From Chrysomallon squamiferum (taxonomy: Eukaryota; Mollusca; Gastropoda; Neomphalida; Peltospiridae): 62,000 nucleotides of DNA. A program made the position numbers and the translations under genes. The DNA lies in assembly GCA_012295275.1 (NCBI GenBank), contig CM022677.1, positions 14,179,332 through 14,241,331 of the forward strand. The letters run 5' to 3'. This document shows, in pieces, positions 61,308-62,000 of the stretch. The stretch's first letter is position 1, and each line of letters opens with the position of its first letter. Under the pieces are notes generated by a model. It saw only the letters and a list, made by a program, of their open reading frames with translations, was not told the DNA's origin and searched no databases.

Positions 61308-61331
61308 CCGAAGGTGACTAGCTCCTTCGGG
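61307..61331. repeat. Right terminal palindrome
   Basis: CCCGAAGG, loop TGACTAGCT, CCTTCGGG. The loop reads the same way on the plus strand as in the left palindrome although the 172-bp arms are inverted, that is, the two tips are in opposite (flip/flop-like) orientation relative to their arms. Confidence 0.75.
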
Positions 61332-61337
61332 CACCGG

Positions 61338-61988
61338 ATGTATCGAAAAAGTCATTAAGTATGTTTAAAATATCGGCATCATTATCGTGAATCTCTTTTT
61401 CCATCTCATTCCAGATATTAAGCATGGCTTGATCTGTTGTTCCTAAAATTGTTTTTCTGAATCATTCATCAAATATTTCATATAGTCTTGAAGTGATGTT
61501 CTTTGTGGGTCTTTAAGTTTCATGATTTTCAAATAGCCATTTTCATTTAATGTAGCACGATGTAAACGGCGATACTGCCTGTCTTGTGACGGTGTTTTCA
61601 ATGTAGTTTTCCAGATTATATGACAGTGTGTTCCATATGTCGGATGGTTGCTTATAGCTTCACACTCTTTTTGATGGTAAACCATTAACGTTTTCCATGA
61701 CTTATTTCTAAGAAATGCTTTTAGTTCATTAATAACACGATCCTGTCCCTTAGATAAGTATTCATAATTGGGCGTGGCCCAATGATCCACTGTTTTGTCC
61801 AATATTTCCTGATTGTCCATCTGATACGATTTAATGAAATTTTTCCCCATTGCATAAATGAATTTTCCTTCTTTGTCTTTTGCAAGACAACGGGGAACTA
61901 AATATTTTGGGTGGACCATGTCATAGTTAACATGGCCAACCAAAACGCTGTAGTATGTTTCTTCAGGTAAGTCAACGAATCTGTCCAT
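61338..61988 (-). pseudogene. Parvovirus-like replication protein, HUH endonuclease domain (partial)
   Basis: From the ATG at 61988 a 181-codon frame carries the rolling-circle nuclease signature: a possible metal-binding Glu near residue 108 (HQKECEA), the HUH motif THCHIIW with His121 and His123, and a downstream tyrosine motif DYMKYL (Tyr169/Tyr172, Lys171). A one-base shift at an A5 run (plus 61452-61456) leads to a second open frame of about 40 codons that runs straight into the palindrome. The superfamily-3 helicase that normally follows in parvovirus NS1 is absent here. It acts in nicking and replicating single-stranded viral DNA. The gene is cut or rearranged, or belongs to a separate segment; promoter sequence lies beyond the window. 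Confidence 0.7.
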
Positions 61989-62000
61989 ATTTATTGTCGT

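Noticed and set aside
61452-61456. Programmed -1 ribosomal frameshift in the NS gene
   Set aside because: The run does not form an X-XXY-YYZ heptamer in the zero frame and the same kind of break occurs at other A-runs, so an indel is more likely.

Overview
The window looks like animal nuclear DNA, most likely from a mollusc. It is strongly AT-rich and full of CT, CA, ATT and GATA-type microsatellites. Its genes are split into short exons with GT/AG borders. A TRIM-type coiled-coil plus beta-propeller exon lies at the left edge. A short motif (AGAGTTATTTCCCTT and variants), which I remember as common in mollusc genomes, occurs at several places. The species assignment is inference. Host genes are sparse; most recognisable protein-coding sequence belongs to mobile elements or to one virus-derived insertion.

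Layout. 0-1.4 kb: TRIM/NHL-like exon (+). 6.1-7.8 kb: three joined-frame exons of an unrecognised gene (-). 9.4 kb and 16.1 kb: two small terminal exons (+). 10.3-13 kb: left arm of a large diverged inverted duplication whose partner is 38.6-42.2 kb; both arms carry the same small exons, intact on the left and broken on the right. 16.6-20.4 kb: fragment of a pogo/psq-type transposase and a TIR element. 21.0-21.7 kb: exon made of a 24-bp minisatellite. 23.8 kb: terminal exon (-). 25.8-27.3 kb: short Tc1/mariner-type element and a MULE pseudogene. 31.5-33.4 kb: the best intact gene, an intronless secreted protein with a compact CRE/E-box/TATA promoter. 34-38.5 kb: FLYWCH/MULE remnants, an LTR-like piece and a hAT (Buster/ZBED5-like) element. 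44.9-45.5 kb: MITE. 48.1-54.7 kb: exons of a single-pass membrane protein (-), interrupted by a decayed EN-RT-RNase H LINE and a receptor-tail-like exon (+).

58.19 kb to the window end: a parvovirus-like insertion. A capsid-type gene block on the minus strand is flanked by two 172-bp inverted repeats that are identical base for base, each capped by a small palindrome. Beyond the right palindrome, a second gene with a rolling-circle HUH endonuclease motif runs into it. An inverted repeat between the replication gene and the capsid gene is not the usual single-molecule parvovirus order. It suggests either a rearranged concatemer or two separately terminated segments joined by integration. Nearly all reading-frame breaks there lie in A-runs, so sequencing error and very recent decay are both possible. 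This is the most interesting part of the window.

The other genes show no obvious joint pathway. The membrane protein, the receptor-tail exon and the TRIM-like protein would fit signalling or immunity, but that is inference only.
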